Shown here in pieces: positions 23,201 through 35,300 of a stretch of DNA of 64,000 bases; the first letter of the stretch is position 1; every line of letters starts with the position of its first letter. The notes beneath the pieces were generated by a model. That model did no database searches. It was not told where the DNA came from and worked only from the letters and a program-made list of their open reading frames with translations. Position numbers and translations under genes: made by a program. The stretch comes from Folioceros fuciformis (lineage: Eukaryota > Anthocerotophyta > Anthocerotopsida > Anthocerotales), in assembly GCA_049999805.1 (NCBI GenBank), contig JBNGIO010006141.1, forward strand, positions 151,057 to 215,056, in the 5' to 3' direction.

Positions 23201-26065
23201 AATTTTCCCACGAGAGGTGGAGGTGACTCGGCCACAAACAGCAAGCACACCTGTTGAACTGGATGAGCTCGAGCAGGAGAGAAATTGCTGTCGTCATGGC
23301 TTTCCCCCTGTTGCAGTGCAGCAACTCAACGATGGATGATGTTTTGCAACCAGCAGCCACATCATTGCGACAGCGTCCATCAGCTTGTATACAACTTCGA
23401 AGAATCGTTGCAGCACTGATCTTCTCCTCAATAACAGTTGAGTGAAGACTGGATATGAGAGCTGGGATAGCCTGAAGATTGACAAGTTGCGCAGCAATTG
23501 CCATGTTTACAGAATGGTCGAACATCGTTACCATCTCCTCAATCAAAAACGCAGCTGCAGCTCTTGGTGTCCAGCAAACATCGAAAGCCCCTTCCTCCTG
23601 AAGAATGTCATCTTTCAGGGTATCAACGAGAAAGGGCAGGCCCTTAAAATATTCTTGCTGCATCGGTGACTCCTTCAGCAAGTAAAGCAAAACTGCCACC
23701 TGCGGGACAGAACCTACTGTGACGAGGTGCATCAGGACCTTCAAATCTGGATCACATTCGACAATTGCTTTGTGGATGAAGTTATTTCGCTCCAATAGCT
23801 CACATAGCAAGCACACAGTGGTCCGCAAAACAATCTTGGAACTTGACACTGACAGTAAATGCATTAATCTCTCCACCACAGCCACGGTCAACAGCGATCC
23901 TTCCACTTCCTCGTCGCCTTCAGAGCGTACCCAGACACGGGCAAGCCTCAGCGAAGCGTCTTCCAGCTCGGACAACTCAGTATCCGATGAGCACAAAGAC
24001 GAGACAGCATCATGCAGATCAGTAAGCAGGGTATCCATGTTCGAGTAAGGTGGATCGGTATCTGCTTCCAACCGGACGCGTGACTGTAGCACCTGACCAT
24101 GGTCGATTCCCGTATTCCGATCAAGAAAAGTGGTCACATTCCAGCCTTCGATGGGGGCATCTTTCGGTAGGTCTTCCAGAACAACTTCAGGATTCTGCTC
24201 TTTCCAAGCATCCACTAAACCCTTGAGCACAGAATTGGTTTGAGGCAGACTGAGGTTGGTCAGTGTCTGCTGAGTGAGGGGACAAGTTTTGTTGCCTTGG
24301 TCTAGCCAGTCCTGTATCGCGAATCGCTCATAAGTCTGCCCCGTCTCCAGCGTCACCGGGCTGTCAAAAAGCTCGTGCGTAATGGGGCAAACAAAATGCT
24401 TCGGTGGTTTGAAATGGCCCAACTCCGAGGAGGACCTCCGCTGCTGCTGTTGTTGCTGTTGATGCTGCAGGGGGTAGTGGGTGCGGACTGACTTTCTTTC
24501 AGCCGGCTCGGTGCTGCATCATCCAGAGGGGGAGAAACCATCAGCTCCTGCTATCGTTGTGACAATGTCCAACAGCGACGACTGCACAACAGACCTGAGA
24601 TTTGATAGGCCGGTTGATCCAGTCTGGACTATATCTTGACCATGCTTTCCACGCCCCGCTACGGAGCGATGCCGTCTAGCCTGTCCATTCCAGTAAACCT
24701 TCTTTTAAAGTCTGCCGCAAAACACGCCCCAGAAGCATTGGAGCAGACTGGAGACGCTAGAGTTTTGATAATCGAAGAAGAAAATACCTCCAGGTCACTG
24801 TAATCACTGGACTCCGAAGAACTTAGCTGAAGGAGCACTTCCCGTTCTCGAGGTGTACGAGCTGCAGCAGACCACTTGGCAAGCCTCCCCGATGCGAGAC
24901 CTGTTGCAGCTGTCCTCTCGTCCGGAATAGACTCAAACGTGGAAGGCGATTCAAAGGCGCCCGCGGTTCGTCCGTCGAAAGTATTGTCCCAAGGCATTCG
25001 TTGTGCAAGCTCATCGACGGTATGAACCACAGGGCGCTTATCCGACTCATGACTGGTGCTGTCCTCTGCCTCAGGCTGTATATCACATTCCAAATGCCCG
25101 TCAAGCCGCAACCTCCAGTAGCCCGAAAGGTGCAGGAAGAGGCCAGTTGCAAGCCGCACCTATCCCACCTCTTTGAAGGACATGTCAAGCGAGGAGGAGA
25201 GATCTTTGGCGGCGTCTTCTCGGGAGGCGTCTCTGTCTTCGTCCTGGAAGGAAATGGAGGTATTGAACCTGCAATCAAACAGCAGTGTGAGCGTTGGGAA
25301 GAGCCGCACGGCGCGCTGGACGTGCAGACCCGTCCACACTTACACGCTGTTGGTGGACACCTTCCAGACCCCTGGGGCAGCATCGACGGCGGCAGGCGGT
25401 GAAAGCGTGAAAGAGGAATCGGAGGTGGAGCGGCTGTAGCCTCGTTCTTCCTGCAACCGATCCCTATAGTATTGCGCATACTGGCGAGTGTTGTCATCCA
25501 GGGTCTCCTGATACAGCTTGTCGAGGAGCTCTTTCCTGGCGCTGTGCGCGGGGAGCTTGGCGCACTCCGTCTTGTACCAGGCGTGCACGTTGGACAGGTG
25601 CGGGAGAAAGAGCACGTCCCAAAGATCCGGGCCAAAATCCAGCCGTGCGTGCCTAGGGTCCAGCACAAACATATCCAGCAGGTGAGCCGCGGCTGCGCGA
25701 TCCCGCGCCCGCAGTTTGTAGAGCAGAGCCAGGTACAGGTGCGACCAGGCCGCCAGGTAGCGGGTACCCGCGCTGGCAGCTCCTTTGAGGAGCTTGTGGC
25801 AATGCTCCAGCCGCGCGGCCCTGCTGCTCAGCGTGTACCCCGCGCGCAGAGCCGCCTCCAGCCTGTCCGCAGCCCACTCCACATTGGCCTGCACCTCCGC
25901 CTGTGCCTCCTGTTCCTGCGCCGTGGCCTGGGCCTGATCCGCCTCCCGCCGCAGCCTCTGCGAGCACCGAGCCCGCACCTCCAGGCGCGACTCTTCCTGA
26001 TCGATCAACTGCGCTGCATAGCCTGCGCATGCTGACACCACGTCTACGTCTGCGCCAGCTTCCAT
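20205..26065 (-). CDS. LIN: LIN/CERBERUS-type E3 ligase: U-box, ARM, WD40
   Basis: About 16 exons, roughly 1365 residues: 26065-25344, 25268-25169, 25075-24788, (tentative 24583-24541), 24487-23251, 23138-23012, 22855-22625, 22506-22200, 22120-21999, 21848-21726, 21522-21391, 21307-21185, 21083-20973, 20872-20729, 20617-20495, 20369-20205. The N-terminal domain has LWDVLFLPHLSNVHAWY and YQETLDDNTRQYAQYYRD, typical of LIN proteins. The U-box begins HFVCPITHELFDSPVTLETG. Armadillo-like repeats follow, for example LHVLLVHLQVAPLEERPRLA. C-terminal WD40 repeats include LYSGHADGAIKVWDV and LLSGSADKTIRVWS. In legumes CERBERUS/LIN is needed for rhizobial infection and mycorrhiza; homologues are widespread in plants. 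The junction between the third exon and the U-box exon is unresolved: the only phase-consistent solution seen uses a 51-bp intron. An upstream in-frame ATG at 26095 is an alternative start. Confidence 0.87.
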
Positions 26066-26735
26066 GCTGCCACTGCTGCTGTGCATTGCTCTCATCCTCC
26101 TCCTTTTCTTCTCTTCTGCTCGTCTTCCCGTCTCCTTTCCTTCCTCTGCTTCAGTTCGATGTGCACCAGCGCACGCCCATGGCGTTGCTCTTGGGAGGGA
26201 ATCAGGTGGGTGCGCCGCTGCAGCATCAGCCGCGGCTGCTGCTACAGCACCGGCTCCACTTTTGTGAGGCCGCCGGCCGACCGGCCACACCGGCCGGCTT
26301 GCCGTCGTCACGAAACAAAAAAAAACCATACCGTAAACCGGTCGTTGTTCTGTTAGACTTCAGGATCCACCGTTCACAATCATATTTACATACATATTCA
26401 CGAACGCGATTTGATACAAGAAAACAAAACAGGGGCTGTGTAGCCCGGTACCTAGGAATAAATACCGTTCCAACGAGAGGTGCAAGGCATGGAAGATACC
26501 TCTCAACCAAAGAGTAGTTGGAGACTTTATTATTACCGAACATCTCTAAGATTACAAGATGAAAAATCATCTACATTAAAAGAGGTGAGACTAACCGCTA
26601 AAGGTGAGTGGGCCAGCCAAGGGGGATAAGGTGTCCAACCTACAAAAGGGTGTGCTGTTGTGTTGAATCTTGGCGGATGCATTCTCCTCTCCTCTACTGC
26701 CAAGCACAGATATCCTCAAGAGACCACGCCAGCTA
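26066..26735. other. LIN 5' flank, no other gene
   Basis: GC-rich promoter/5' UTR sequence for LIN up to about 26300, then AT-richer sequence. No coding region recognised. Confidence 0.5.
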
Positions 26736-27105
26736 TAGAAACTTGTGAGAAAGAGGTAGGGATGTTTGTAAGGTCCGTTACAGCCACGCAACAGAACCCT
26801 ATGAAAAAGAGATAGAGAAGTCCATAGGTTTTGTTGTGACCACGTCAACAACAAGAGAAACTTGTGAGAAAGAGATAGGGAAGTCTTGGAGTCTGTTACA
26901 AGCACAAGCACGTCAGCAACAGAAACAAGTGAAAAAGAGATAGGGCAGCATTAGGGTCTATTACCACCATGTCAACAATAGAAACCTACGAAAAAGAGAT
27001 AGGGAATATTCCGGTTCGTAACGACCATGTCAACAACGCAAACCTACGAAAAAAAGAAATAGGGAATTTTTTCCGGTTCGTTACATCCATGTCAACAACA
27101 TAAAC
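26736..27105 (-). repeat. ~65-70-bp degenerate tandem array from retroelement
   Basis: About five or six copies of a unit containing GAGAAAGAGATAGGGAAGTC and ...CATGTCAACAAC. Read on the minus strand the units resemble GTTTGTGTTACTGATGTGG in the element at 27534-28450 (segment coding VCVTDVVVTD). Like the 58-bp array at 17430, it appears to be an expansion of a retroelement coding segment. Confidence 0.65.
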
Positions 27106-27206
27106 CATAGGTTCATGTTCTCTATGGAATAATATATTTTAATTTAGAAATTATATATATCCTCTATACCCCAAGGGGCGTATCGAGGGTCCATGTCGAC
27201 AGGGTC

Positions 27207-27320
27207 ACACCCTTCCCCCTCCTAATTGTAGTAAAAGCCAAGAAGGGGCTACACCCTTCTCCCTCCCCTTCCCCCTCCTAATTGTAGTAAAAGCCAAGAA
27301 GGGGCTACACCCTTCTTCCT
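27207..27320. repeat. Two-copy ~56-bp tandem repeat
   Basis: CCTTCCCCCTCCTAATTGTA followed by GTAAAAGCCAAGAAGGGGCT occurs twice in tandem (starts near 27211 and 27267), with a partial third unit. No coding meaning seen. Confidence 0.8.
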
Positions 27321-27533
27321 CGTAGCTGTAATAGCGTATTTTCTATGATTGAAAAAGAGATGAAAAGTCTCATTTACTCCAAAGATTAGAGGAACAACCC
27401 ATTAGGGCCAAAGGCAAAAAAAGGTATTCTCCTTGCGAATATCATTTTCAAAAACTATTTACTGCTCCCAAAATGTCATGATGTGGAATAACAAAAGGCC
27501 TAACTACCACCGGTGCCAAAGAAGTCGCTTGAC

Positions 27534-28450
27534 CTATGCTTGTTGTTGTTCTAAAACTGCATTGGTCAATGCTCGTCGCAAAGCAATGGATACACGTTGT
27601 CGAAAGAAGGTCACGACAGAAGAAAGAGGGAGAACACCATTCCTATTGCTCTGATAAACCTTGGCGCACTCGTTCATAAACCTTGAAAAGTCCTTGCCCA
27701 TAGTTCCATGAGTCTCAAGAGCAAGGGGGATGAAAGTATGCCCGTCTTGCAGGGGAGAATATTTATGGACTTTGGCACTTGCACAACCCTCTGCTGCCCA
27801 ACCAGGGGGGTTGATGATGACATGCTCATAAATCGAATCCCTTGTAAGATCCGTAACAACCACATCAGTAACACAAACCTGTTCTCCCCCAGTGAAGAAA
27901 AGGTCGACTCTAAGTGAAACCCCATAGCACAAAGTACATGGACCATCCCTACACGGAAGAAATCCACACTCCCTAGCCATTGAGAACATGACATCTCGAA
28001 CTGCATCATGAGTGGCAATGCGGTGCCCCCCAATGGGACAACATGCCAAATGGGACCCTGTATCGACAATGGCAACCCCACAACTGCATGTAGAGAGAGA
28101 AAAAGCCAAGGGGTGGGCCAAACCTAAGCGAAATCTCATCGCGGTGGCGAAAGTTGCTGGTGCGATTCGAAACGCCTAGATGCAAGGTCGAGCTAAAAGC
28201 CAAGAACGCGCTCCTTTACCTGAACAAGATCGAATACGAGCTTGAGAAGACCTAAGGATGGATGAGTTTGAAAGAAGGGCTCTTAATGCTTGGCCATATT
28301 GCTTTTCTAAGAGGGAGGCTTGGAGACCCTTCAACCCTTCTCTAGAAAAGGAGGTGAAAGGAGGTAGAGCTTCACGAGCCTCCAAAGCTAGAGAATTCCT
28401 CGCTTGCCTAAGAGATACCTGTAAAGGGAAAACGCCCTCCTCAACTCCTC
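27534..28450 (-). mobile_element. Retroelement C-terminal fragment, Zn-knuckle plus nuclease-like
   Basis: Minus-strand remnant. The upstream part reads SSQARIRSCSGKGARSWLL, then after a frame break RFRLGLAHPLAFSLSTCSCG. Next comes a Cys/His cluster (CSCG ... HLACCPIGGHRIATHDAVRD), then a segment with RVDLFF, CVTDVVVTD and KYSPLQDGHTFIPLALETHG. The latter resembles a PD-(D/E)XK nuclease-like fold. It ends FFRQRVSIALRRALTNAV. This domain string is what I know from C-terminal parts of LINE-like or related retroelement polyproteins; the exact family is uncertain. No reverse transcriptase is seen nearby, so only the 3' end remains. Related pieces lie at 17068, 17322 and 26736. Confidence 0.65.
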
Positions 28451-28459
28451 AAATAAAAA

Positions 28460-28830
28460 CCCGTAATAGAAGCTAATTGCACCTTAGTGGGTAGCATAGC
28501 TACACTCCTTTTGAAGGGCCTATCGTCTCTAGGTAGAAAACAACCAAGGTTGCACCCTAGTGATTAGCATACCTAGAATCCTTTTCGATACCCCGCCAGT
28601 CTATAGGTGATAACCAACCAAGGCGAGAAGCCATCTGGCGATGGCCTAAGACACCCTCTGAAGCATAGAAGACAAGGTGTAGGGTTTAAACCCTAAACCT
28701 TGAAGACTTAAAACCTTAAACCCTAAACCTTGAAGAATTAAACCCTAAACCCTAAACCTTGAAGAACTAAGCCCTAAATGCTAAACCCTAAACCTTGAAG
28801 AACTAAACCCTAAACCCTTATTCGACCCCA
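28460..28830. repeat. Degenerate duplication and telomere-like repeats
   Basis: Two imperfect ~80-bp copies of a unit with AACCAAGGTTGCACCCTAGT (about 28480-28620). These are followed at 28680-28815 by a run of CCCTAAACC units interspersed with CTTGAAGAA(C/T)TAAA, an interstitial telomere-like array with a period near 30 bp. Confidence 0.75.
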
Positions 28831-29487
28831 TAGAAAAAAAAGAAGAAGCCCATAAGCTCGGCAAACATCGTCATGAAAGTATTATGGGTAGTGTCGGAAT
28901 AGCATTGTCCTAAGTAATGCGCTTGAAATAATGCCAAATATTAAACACTGTAAAAAACAATAAAATTGCATATAAAATTAAATATTTCATATTGATATGC
29001 AACATGGATCATTGAAAAGAGGAAAAGCCATCTATGCCTAAAACAAAGAGAAATAACCCACCGCCATGAAAAGTTATAAAATGTAAAGGGAGGAGGTCCT
29101 ATAATCACGCCTCCAGAGATTATTAACAATGTGGAGGAAATATAGTAGTAATTCACAACTTGTTGTGATATCTTTATTGATTATCTTAAATAAAATAACT
29201 TAATCTCTTAGACAATTTTTTATTTACATCATATGGAGACTGAAATAAGTAAGGTGGTTCAAACTGTGGGTATAAGATTACGTCCAAAGAATCACGAAAC
29301 TGAACAAAATGTTTATAATTTTGGGTATGTTTAAAAAATAAATAGTTCTATAGCCATCAGGGAGCTCGCGGTGACCTCTGTGAGACTGCTTGTTACATAT
29401 GTATGTACGTATGTGCTACTGAAAGCGGAGAAGGTTTTCGAACCGCCGAACGTGAGGTTGAGTGAGTCCCTAATTCTTTGGTATACC
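28831..29487. other. AT-rich intergenic and RPF2 promoter region
   Basis: No gene recognised. AT-rich to about 29340, then GC-richer sequence leading into the RPF2 start. Confidence 0.5.
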
Positions 29488-31050
29488 ATGCTGCGGATCG
29501 TGAAGCCCAAGACGAAGCGAGGGGCTCGCGCCTTGGAGAAACGAGCTCCCAAAGCAGTAAGCCTGCTAGTCCCTTGCGAGGCTCATCTCGCCGGATTTGT
29601 GAACTTTGATGAGGGTCAGTCATGACTGTGGTGTGTGCATCGGCAGGTCGAAAATGTGAAGAAGTTGATGCTTCTGCATGGTACCAAGGTTAGCGGCACA
29701 GTGAAGGCGGTGATTTCCGACCTGTATCATCTCAAGAGGAGCGATGGGAACGCCATCAAGTTCTCCAAGGACAACGGTAACGTGCGGCCGTTTGAAGGAG
29801 GGGGTGAAGCCCCTCTCGAGCAGATGTCTCACAAGTCCGACTGCAGCTTGTTTTCGGTAAGCCCGGATGTTGGGAGACGTCGATGGTCATGTGGCCTCCT
29901 TGTTCTATCCGTCCACCTACTCATCGTGTCTGTCTGCTGTCGCTGCTGCAGTTTGGGTCTCACTCCAAGAAGCGGCCTGATAACCTAGTTCTCGGCCGCA
30001 TGTTTGACCACCACTTGTACGACATGATTGAGCTAGGGGTTGAGGACTTCAAGTCTATTGATTCGCTTGGCGGTGGCAGGAAAGCTGCTCCTCAAGCAGG
30101 GTCGAAACCTTGCTTCGTTTTTATTGGTCAAGCTTTTGAATCCCAACCACAGTTCCGGCAGCTCAAGGAGATTCTTATCGATTTCTTCCGGGGTGAGGTA
30201 CTGTTCTAGTCGTTGCTGGTTGAGTTACCTTATGCAGAAGGGCAATGAAGAGACTAATGTCACGCGTTTCATCCGACCATATGATAGTGACTTGTTTGTA
30301 TTATCCTCCAGGTTGTGGAGGTTATCAATCTCAGTGGTCTGGATCGAGTGTTTGTCTGTGTAGCAACTGCTAACAAGGTATCCTTACGCGCCCTGACTCA
30401 TCGTTGCCCCTTCCCGAGAGACTGACCTGACCTAACCTGTCCGTGTCCGGGAGTTTCTTATTACCGTCTGTTGGCGTTTGTGTCTCGGGCAGGTGCTTTT
30501 CAGACACTGTGCTATAATTCAGAAACGCTCTGACTCTGAAGTTCCGCCCATGGAATTGATAGAAGTTGGTCCATCATTCAACATGACTCTAAGGCGGAAT
30601 CGTGTAGCAAGTGATGATTTGAAGAAGGTGGCCATGAAGGCTGCTTCTAAGTTGGTCAAGAAGGTATATCTCTATCTCTACAGTGTGTTTGTAGGCGGCA
30701 GAGATATAGAACCAAGAGGCGTGATCTTAAACTGCCATTCTCGGTCTGTCCAGGTGAAGAACGTGAGTGCAGACCCGTTGGCTGGCAAGGTTGGACGCAT
30801 CTACATGCCAAAACAGGAGGTACGTTGTATTGTGGACAGCTGTGCTTGCTTTCAGAGCTCGCCCCATGAGGTAAGATCTCTTACGAATGCCCACAATTCG
30901 TTTATCCTGCAGGTGCATGGCATGGCCCTGGCGAAAATGAAGGGTCTGAAAAGAGAGCGCAGGCAAGCTGCAGCCGTCAAGAATTTATCTGTTGCATCAG
31001 GGGCCGAAAATACAGAGGGTGCTGCATCTAAGAAATCTCGAACCCGATAG
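29488..31050 (+). CDS. RPF2: Ribosome production factor 2 (Brix domain)
   Basis: Seven exons: 29488-29556, 29647-29856, 29952-30197, 30312-30377, 30493-30663, 30754-30819, 30913-31050, giving 321 residues; every intron is GT-AG in phase 0. The protein starts MLRIVKPKTKRGARALEKR, as in eukaryotic RPF2. Brix-domain motifs follow: VRPFEGGGEAPLEQMSHKSD, FGSHSKKRPDNLVLGRM, MIELGVEDFKS, LIDFFRGEVV and FRHCAIIQKRS. A Lys/Arg-rich tail (KMKGLKRERRQ ... KKSRTR) ends it. RPF2 with RRS1 brings the 5S RNP (5S rRNA, uL5, uL18) into the 60S pre-ribosome in the nucleolus. Length fits the family. Confidence 0.96.
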
Positions 31051-31478
31051 CTAATCTGTATCCCTTCTTTTGTATTACCGTGGTGGTTCGTGGTTAAGAT
31101 CCTTCGAGAAATTTTGAAAAATTTGTGGCTAAGGCTGGGAGTTGCTGTAAACGTAAGCGGAATTAGAGTAGGACAATGCCGTGGCTACCACAGGAATGTT
31201 TTAGTACATCTTGCAGGACTTCATGATCTAGGAAACTACCTTAAAACTTCATAGTCAGAGAAGCAGGAAGATGTCTCTAGTTCCTGAGTCTGGCTGCATG
31301 ATCCCATGGACATTAATAGCATATGTCATACAGTTCGTATGCTTCTATCGAATTCAATCATGCATCTAGACATTGTGAAAGGGGAACAAGCTTCACCTCT
31401 GGCACATCTGTGATATACCCGCTGCCAATTCAATCGTCCATTATCAGATGTGCATTCCCCGGGTCACTCGTATGCTGG
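31051..31478. other. Intergenic between RPF2 and PPR remnant
   Basis: RPF2 3' UTR and spacer; nothing recognised. Confidence 0.5.
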
Positions 31479-32204
31479 TTATTCCTTGATTCCTTTTCTG
31501 CTTGTTTGCATTGTGCTTGAGATCAACACTTGCTGCAGCATCAGTCTTGTCTTCGCTACTTCATGGAAAGCATGGCCTTCTACCTCCACATTAAACCATT
31601 TTCGACAAGCACCCAAGAGTCTTACGAGGGTGTGCCAAACAAACTGCAGCAGGCATTGTCGTGACCACAGCTTGTACCTCCTACAGTCGACCTTCACGAC
31701 CCAGGAGATCAACCATGCATGTGTAGTGATCCACCGTGGAAGTGGTGCCATGGTTTCTACTCATAGCTTCGATATACTGTCACCTCTTGCCATGTCCACT
31801 TGTCCTCGTACCTGTGAAGTTCGAGAGCTTCCTGCCCCTTGGCTCTCTCGGGATACCCTGCAATAATGCATTCCAGGTGCATTGTCCTGCAGAGACGAAG
31901 GGCTCTTGTAATCCTCTTCGCACACATCCTTGGCCTCTCGCAAGCTGGCATGATGAGAAGCAGCATACATCTGCAGTATATGGTTGCACAGGAACGAGTC
32001 CGACTCGTAACCCGCTTTCACAGCGAGAGCATGCACACGACGACCTGGGGGGTTGCAAATTCGGCTCCAATTCGGATGTTTCAAGCGCGAGTGCGTACAT
32101 GGGGAAGCATCCTGCGTTGCATGATGGTGCAACTCGTTGCGGTGGCCTTCCAATGCCGACAACGTATCTGGCGAACATGGATGCAGGACGCCAGAGGTAT
32201 ACAT
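31479..32204 (-). pseudogene. PPR gene remnant (N-terminal and E-domain pieces)
   Basis: Minus strand. The right part encodes GRRVHALAVKAGYESDSFLC followed by NHILQMYAA, matching the first PPR unit of neighbouring genes (for example GRRVHGLTLNMGYRSDTFLG). The left part, in a different frame, encodes VWHTLVRLLGACRKWFNVEV and AFHEVAKT, matching the E region WHTLLGACGKWGDVEVGNQA of the 1166-residue PPR protein. The middle PPR units are missing and frames change, so it is a collapsed copy of a gene like the one at 48651. Confidence 0.7.
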
Positions 32205-32384
32205 AATAATTCAGAAAAGAATCAGTTTCGTTGCTGCACCATCTGCATGCAAAGCGTTCTGGTCAACACACATCCTGGAGAGCCAGAAATCCGCCACCTA
32301 GCCTCCTGTCCGGTTGTCTGGACGACACATTGAAACACTCTGGATTGCAGACATTCAAGTGGGAATCATGTTCACTCCGCCTAC

Positions 32385-35300
32385 CTACTTACGATCCCCG
32401 CAGGAACAAGAGCCATCCACAAAATGGTGCACTCGATGTGCATCTCGTACAATGATCTGCCGGTTTTCGATCCTGGACATGACCTTCGTGCCGCTATGGC
32501 AGGCATCGCACATCCGCAAGTTTTTTGTCACTAGCAAAGGTGTGCCGTCTGGAGTGTTGAGGAGACCGTAGGCCAAAGCGAGTTTCTCAGCATGCCCGCA
32601 CAACGACAGCGAATCATCTCCTCGTGTGCCATCGGACATTTGCCCTTCCACGCTCTTCAGCTTGCAAGAAATATCATCCCCTTCTTGACCCACAACGAAC
32701 TCACGGATGTCGCCTCTCTTTACCTCAATCCAGGCCTTAGCAGGCTTCTTGCAAGCACCTGCACGCCTTCTTAGACTCTCTACCGTCTCTGCATCCCTCC
32801 ACCTACCAAGATCTGTATACATATTTGCCAACAGACTGTAGGCTGCCGCATGTTGGGCATCCACTCTAACCAGGTGGTCAAAGCATCGTCGTGCACGCTC
32901 TATATCACCATGGCTTTTGCAAGCACTCAGTAGTGATGTCCATCCCACTGTCTCATTCTGCAGTATCGCCCTACTGTGCAACATTTTCTCTGCCTCCTCC
33001 AGTCTCCCGCATCGACCAAGAAGATCCATCAGACACGCATAATGCTGAGCTCTAGGCACTATCCCATGATCTTCCAACATCCTTTTGAAGAGCTCTTCAG
33101 CCTCATCCATCAGGCCCTCGTGACTGCATGCCACCAGGAGAGAGACAAAGGTGGCATCGTTGGGCTGTACCCCTTGGTTTTGCATCTCTTCCAAGCACTG
33201 CATTGCCATCTGGCTCCCATTACATTGGGCATAGCAATTCAGAAGAGCATTCCATGTCACCACATCCTTCCTGGGAAGCTCATCAAACACGCGGCGAGCA
33301 TCCTCCACACATCCACATTTTGCATACATGTCCACCAGGCTGCTCCCCACAACAACGTCAGCTTCCAGCCCAAGCTCCTCTATCTGAGAATGAAGCTGCT
33401 TTCCGTGCCATATAGCTCCTATGTTGGCACAAGCCTTGAGGAGGAGGACCAGTGTAAAATCGTCTGCAATACACATGCCCTCCTCTTGCATCCTGACATA
33501 CAGCTTGAGTGCTTCCTGCCCAAGACCATGCTGGGCATACCCACCAATCATAGCCGTCCATGTAACCACATCTTTCATGGGCATGCGTTCAAACACTCTG
33601 GAAGCGTCCTCTGGACTCCCGCACTTTATATACATGTCTACCAGGCTGTTGCCTACCAGCAGATCATTCCCCAGTCCTCTTTCTGCGATCTGGGAATGAA
33701 GTTCTTGACCTCGACCTAAAGCTCCAATTGTGGCACAAGCTTTCAGAAGGCACACAAACGTTACGGCATCGGCCTGTATACTGTCATCGTGCTGCATTCT
33801 TTCATACAACACGAGGGCTTCGTCTCCAAGCCCATGCTGAGCATATGCTCCGATGATGGCATTCCATGTCACCACATCTCGCACCGGAAAACTGTCAAAC
33901 ACTTTGCGGGCACTCTCTAAGCTGCTACATTTTGCGTACATGTTCACCAGACTGCTGACCAAATCACCTTCCATACCCCTCTCCTGCACGCGGTGGTGAA
34001 TCTCTTTACCTTCATGTAAGGCACCAACGAGAGCACATGCTTTGAGAAGGAACACGAACATGGCACGGTTGGCCTGAGCCAAGTCCACCTCTTCCATGCT
34101 CGCATAAATCTGAAGGGCTTCTCGGCCGAGACCATGCTCAACATATCCTGAAATCAATGCAGTCCATGCCCCCCCGTGTCTTGTGGGCAACCTGTCAAAG
34201 AGAGTGCGAGCATCATCCAAGCTCCCACACTTCCCATACATGTCTACCAGGCTGCTGCAAACCACCATGTCAGCCTCCAGTCCTCTCTCTCGAATCTCAG
34301 CGTGGAGCTTCTTCCCTTCCTGCAAAGCCCTGATGCTGGCACACCCTTGGAGCAGACATGTGTAGGTCACGTGATTGGCTTCTACTCTTCCACCATCCTG
34401 TTGCATTTGTGCGTAGAGAAGAAGAGCTTCCTGAGGCAGCCCCTGCTGGACATATGATGCAAACATGGCATTCCAAGTGACCACACTTCTCGTGGGCAAT
34501 GCGTCGAAGACCCGACGAGCATCGCCTATGCTCCCGCACTTTCCATACATGTCCAGAAGGCTGGTGCCCACAACGACATCAGTATCCAGGCGTCTGTTCC
34601 GAATATCAGCATGGAGCTCCTTGCCTTCCTGCAAAGCGCCAATGCTTGCACATGCTTTCAGCAGGCAAACGAAAGTCACGCTGTCGACTGGTGTGAGGCC
34701 CTCCTGCCTCATACCTGCATACAGATCTAGGGCTTGCTGGCCCAACCCATGCTGGGCATACCCTGCGATCATGGCAGTCCACGTAACCACATCCTTGGTG
34801 GACAGCGTTTGAAACACTCTGTATGCATCCTGGAAGCTCCCACATTTTGCATACATGTCCACCAGGCTACTTCCAACGAACAAGTTGGGCTCGGTCCCAG
34901 CAGCCACAACATGGGCATGGACCTCCTTGCCTGATGCCAAGTCCCCTAAGCAGGCACACGCTCTGAGAGCTGCCACAACCATGTAGTTGTCGGCATTCAC
35001 GTTGGACAGCAGCCTCATCCGCCGGTACAACTGAATGACTTGAATGGGCTGTCCCCGTTCGGCATGTGCCAAGATGATGGAGGACCAGGAGGTGGTGTCG
35101 GGTGCAGGCAGACTGGTAAACACTTGCAAGGCCTCCTGCAACCTCCCATGAGCAGCGTACATGCGGATAAGGTGGTTGGCCAGGAATGTGTTGAATTCCA
35201 AACCCCTTTCAAGAGTAAGAGCGTGAACACGTCTGCCCACAACCAGATCTCGGCTTGCTGTGCATCCTTTGAGGAGGCGAGAAAAGAGGGAGGAGGGAAC

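Noticed and set aside
24823-25668. 281-codon minus-strand frame inside the LIN gene
   Set aside because: It reads through LIN exons and introns in the wrong frame; the correct frame has conserved LIN motifs.
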